From NCBI GenBank assembly GCA_021442155.1, contig JAKCPB010001400.1, positions 51,507 through 115,506 on the forward strand: 64,000 bases of DNA, written 5' to 3'. The stretch comes from Cymbidium sinense. Taxonomy: Eukaryota; Streptophyta; Magnoliopsida; Asparagales; Orchidaceae. The position numbers and the translations under genes were made by a program. How positions within the stretch are numbered: position 1 is the stretch's first letter; the number at the start of each line of letters is the position of its first letter. The notes under the pieces are model-generated. The model was not told where the DNA came from and did not search any database. It saw only the letters and a list, made by a program, of their open reading frames with translations. Shown here one piece after another: positions 60,841-64,000 of this stretch.

Positions 60841-61848
60841 TTGGTTATTTATTTAGTTTTAGTATATTTATGTTTATCTTTATTTTGTCCATCTTAGGTT
60901 TAGTTTTAGTATGGTCTTTATTTTATTTATTTTATTTTAAGTTTATTTTAAGTTTAAGTTTTATTTTATCTTATCTTAGGTTTATTATGGTTTATTTTAT
61001 TTATTTATTTTTATCTTAGGTGTATTTATCTTTAGTTTAGCCTAGGTTTTATTTATTTTATCTTTGATTTAGTTATTTATCTTATATTTTAGTCTTTTTT
61101 CAGGTTTATAGTTTAGTTTTTAGTTTAGGTTTATTTTTTTTGTTTATTTGTAGGTTTATTTTATTTATTTATTTAGTGTTTATTTAGGTTTTTAGGATTT
61201 TAGAATATTCTCTTTATTTTATTTTAGTGTTTTTTATTTTTTTTATTTTAAGTATTTGGTTAAGGTAGGTTTTGTGGTTTTATTTTATGCCTAGTTTTAT
61301 GGTTTAGGGTTTCTTTTAGGTTTAGTTTAGGGTTTTAAAGTTTATTTTAGTGTAGGTTTTATTTTATTTTATTTGGGTTTATTTTAGTTTAGTTTTATGT
61401 ATACTTTATTGTTTATTTTAGGTTTAAGTTATTTTTTAGTTTATTGTTTAGGTTTTTTGCTTTGGGTTTAGTTTGGTTTTGGTTTATTTATTTTAATTTA
61501 GTTTCTTTTAGTTTAGTTTAGGTTTTATTATATTTTTATTTTGTGTGTTTTTTTATGTGTTTTATTTTAGGTTTAAATTTTTATTTATTTTGTGGTTTAA
61601 TTTTATTTAGTTTAGGTTTTTTTTATTTAGTTTCTATTTTATTTTATTTAGTTTATTATATTTTTATTTTTAGGTTTAATTTTATTTTAGTTAGTTTTAA
61701 TTTTAGTTTAGGATTTTATTTATTTTATTTTAATTTTATTTTATTTTATTATAATTTAGGTTTAAGTTTAGATTTTTATTTTATTTTATTTTTTATTTTT
61801 ATCTTTATGTTTTATTTTATTTTATTTTAGTTTTTTATTCCAGCTAAG
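60841..61848 (+). repeat. T-rich block
   Basis: C-poor T-rich words. A 95-codon frame here (61543-61830), made of F, L, Y and I, is only a reading of TTT/TTA codons. Confidence 0.8.
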
Positions 61849-62215
61849 TTTATCTAGGGGTTGGATCTTAGCCAGGCTGGTCAGTATGGTTGGGCCTGGG
61901 CCCAGTTTGTGGCCTAGCCTTAGGTCACCAGGTTGAGTCAGATCTGCTTAGCATTTAGTGATCTGTTAGACAGGTCAGTTAGGCTCAGTGGCCTGCCAGT
62001 GGTTCACCAGGCCTAGGGCCTGTGGGATCAGTGGCCTGTGGCCTGTGGCTCTTAGGGTCAGTGTTACAGAAGGCATGCTGATTTTAGGCTCAGTGCCCAG
62101 GCAGGTCATGTTTAGTTGGGTGGCCTAGGGTCAGGGCCTTGGGTCTGGGCTAGGTTTAGAGCTCTTTAGCCCAGGGCCTAGGTTTTGTCCAGGTCCGTCC
62201 TTAGCTTTGGTTAGA
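61849..62215 (+). repeat. GC-rich patch
   Basis: GGCCTGTGGCCTGTGGC, GGCCCAG and GGCTCAGTGGCC words, leading into the shortest GR-RBP remnant. Confidence 0.75.
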
Positions 62216-62278
62216 CTTTTAATTTTTAGAGAACAAAGATCCGACATTTTTTTATGTCTAAGTTTGCCCATTCTCATA
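62216..62278 (-). pseudogene. GR-RBP copy 8, internally deleted remnant
   Basis: Only the two ends of the family are present: TTTTTAGAGAACAAAGATCC (the A-tail side and UTR end) and then, within 40 bases, TTTGCCCATTCTCATATTAGG (the NGQ boundary). It is followed by the same flank as other copies (TTTTTAATTTATTTT, about 62305) and a junction at 62483. About 400 bases including the glycine tract are lost. Confidence 0.6.
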
Positions 62279-62497
62279 TTAGGTTTATTAGGTTTGTGGT
62301 TTAGGTTTATTTTTAATTTATTTTCCACTTTTAGGCTCAATTAGGATTTAGGGTTTAGGGTTATGGTTTAGGGTTGGGGTAGTGATCAGGTTAGTAGTGT
62401 TTGGTTAGGTTTGTGGGCTGGGGTAGGATTTCAGTTCTTAGTTTTGTGAGTTTATGGATTAGGATTTGTGGTTTAAGATTTTAATTAAGCATAACCC
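62279..62497 (+). repeat. TTTAGGG-rich stretch and junction motif
   Basis: Imperfect heptamers, then AATTAAGCATAACCC (62483-62497). Confidence 0.7.
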
Positions 62498-63449
62498 ATT
62501 AAGGTATATTTTATTTTATTTATTTTAGTTTATTTTATTTTATTTTATTTTAGGTTTATTTTTTTTTATTTTAGTTTAGTTTATTTATTTTAGGTTTTAT
62601 TTTATTTATTTTTTTAGGTTTAGGTAATTTTAGTTTTATTTTAGTTTATTTATTTTGTGTTTTGGTTATATTTTAATTTTTTAGGTTTTTTTATTTTATC
62701 TTTTTAGCCTAGGTTAACATTTTTAGGTTTTAGGTCAGTTTATTTTAGTTTATTTATTTTATCTAGTAGATAGGTCAGTTTAGGTTTAGGTTTAGCTCAG
62801 GTTTTATTTATAGTGCATTTATCTTACAGGCTCAGCTTCATTCCATCTTATTAGGTCTTTAGAGGTCAGGTTTTAGATCTTTTAGGGTGGCCCAAGATTT
62901 ATTTATAGATCTTGGCTTTGGGTTTGGGGCCTGCCCAGGGTCCAGTATATGGGGGTGGGATGGTCTTTGGTCCGTGGTCAATGATCTTGGGTGGGCCTAG
63001 CCTAGGGCCTGGGTTTGGTAGCTCAGGGTCAGTTTAGCCAGGGTCATTTAACATTTGTGCCTAGGGTTTATATTTAGGGTTTAAAGTTTATGTTTTAGTG
63101 CTCAGTTAGATAGGGCCTATGTTTCACACCAGTCTAGGGTTAGGTAGTGCCAGGCTTTAGGGTTTAGGGTTTTGGGCCTAAGGCCTGGGCCTGGTTAGTG
63201 AGCCTGGGTGGGGAGTTTGTGGCTCAGTTCTCAGTGGCTCATGGCCTAAGGTGGGGTTTCCAGTGGCCAGAGTTTAAGACAAGGGCTCACATCAGGGCCT
63301 AGGGTCAGAGCTCAGTGCACCTGTGGTCAGTTCAGTGGTCATGGCTTTTAGGCATGTTTCAGGGGCTCAGTGTCAGGATCATAACTCAGGGTCAGTTAAA
63401 GGGTTAGGTAGGTTTGTGGGTTTAAGATCATTTAGGGTTTAGGATCTTT
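62498..63449 (+). repeat. Short T-rich block, then long GC-rich variant patch
   Basis: T-rich to about 62815, then about 600 bases of mixed GGCCTAGGG, GGCTCAGTG and TTTAGGG words. Confidence 0.7.
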
Positions 63450-64000
63450 AATTAAAGAACCCAGGTTTAGGTTTATTTAGTTTATTTATTTATTTTATTT
63501 TATTTAGGTTTATTTATTTTATTTAGTTTAGATTATTTATTTTAGTTTAGGGTTTTATTTTAGTTTATTTTTTAGGTTTAGGTTTCACGATGTTTATTTT
63601 CTTAGTTTAGTTTTATTTTTATTTTATTTTTAGTTTAGGTTTTATTTTCTATTTTTAGGTTTAAGTTTAGATTTTTATTTTACTTTTTTTTAGGTTTAGG
63701 TTTTAGTATTTTATTTTAGCTTTATTTTTATTTTTTATTTTTTTTAGTTTAGGTTTAAGTTTATTTTTAGTTTATTTTATTTTATTTAGTTTAGGTTTTG
63801 GTTTTGGAGTTTATTTTGGGCTAGTTTTATTTATTTTAGTTTGGTTTAGTTTTTTTTATATTTATTTTAGGTTTAGGTTTTATTTTTTATTTATTTTAGA
63901 TTTTATTTTATTTTATTATTTTAGGTTTAGGTTTTATTTATTTTTTATTTTATTTTATTTTAGGTGGATTTTATTTTATTTTATGTCCGTGTTTTATTTT
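63450..64000 (+). repeat. Weak junction motif and T-rich block to window end
   Basis: AATTAAAGAACCC (63450-63462), then CAGGTTTAGGTTTATTTAG and a T-rich block with the shared phrase near 63609. The repeat system continues past the window. Confidence 0.7.

Noticed and set aside
61543..61830. A 95-codon F/L/Y-rich frame on the + strand
   Set aside because: It is a direct reading of TTT, TTA and TAT words in a T-rich block; no start context or family similarity.
1..64000. CRISPR array
   Set aside because: Repeats are short, degenerate and contiguous without spacers, and the DNA is from a plant.
62498..64000. A true chromosome end at the right edge
   Set aside because: The last bases are degenerate T-rich sequence, not a homogeneous TTTAGGG array. 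The orientation would allow a telomere further right, but none is seen.

Overview
This window is plant nuclear DNA with no intact gene. About four fifths of it is one continuous repeat system, on one strand, built from the plant telomere heptamer TTTAGGG. The + strand is almost free of C over tens of kilobases and reads as TTTA followed by 0 to 3 G (TTTA, TTTAG, TTTAGG, TTTAGGG) plus TTTTA. The TTTAGGG motif, a plant-type glycine-rich RNA-binding protein (GR-RBP) retrocopy family, and a DUF4283/RNase H-type plant LINE all point to an angiosperm. Species cannot be read from the sequence; Asparagales with TTAGGG telomeres are unlikely. The G-rich strand runs left to right throughout, so if the region is subtelomeric the chromosome end lies beyond the right edge.

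The telomere-like DNA has a higher order. TTTAGGG-rich stretches of about 150-700 bp end at a short junction motif (consensus AAATTAAGTAAACC, about 22 copies of varying quality). A T-rich block follows, opening with a shared phrase (about TTTATTTAGTTTATTTTATT), and then another TTTAGGG stretch. Embedded in this are eight copies of the 3' end of a GR-RBP mRNA at 12.4, 19.0, 26.3, 35.7, 37.5, 47.6, 50.2 and (a remnant) 62.2 kb, all on the - strand. Most are followed by the same flank and then the junction motif. Two units, about 9.6-13.27 kb and 15.77-19.82 kb, match along their whole length, so this is a decayed macrosatellite. Scattered GC-rich patches (27.9, 45.3, 46.4, 55.0, 60.5, 61.9, 63.0 kb) use GGGCCCA and look like TTTAGGG with T changed to C.

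Transposons interrupt the array. Five copies of one L1-type LINE (869-5800, 7880-8893, 38453-42992, 48066-48588, 56364-57878) are all on the - strand, have different 5' ends, and have short A tails touching CCCTAAA repeats. Together they retain ORF1 (DUF4283), the endonuclease start, the zinc-binding C-terminal domain, RNase H and a long 3' region; the RT core is missing from every copy. A 5'-truncated RTE-type LINE (51349-54116, + strand) sits inside one junction motif with a 12-bp target-site duplication, and a short RTE 3' stub lies at 25550-25637. A 7.3-kb island of ordinary AT-rich DNA (28323-35607) has its own tandem repeats but no recognisable gene.

The most interesting reading is a telomeric-repeat domain repeatedly hit, in one orientation, by a LINE and by an mRNA it may have carried in trans, then amplified as a macrosatellite. 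The main caution is technical: G-run shortening and the CCCAGGG patches resemble known long-read miscalls of telomeric DNA, so raw-read checks come first.
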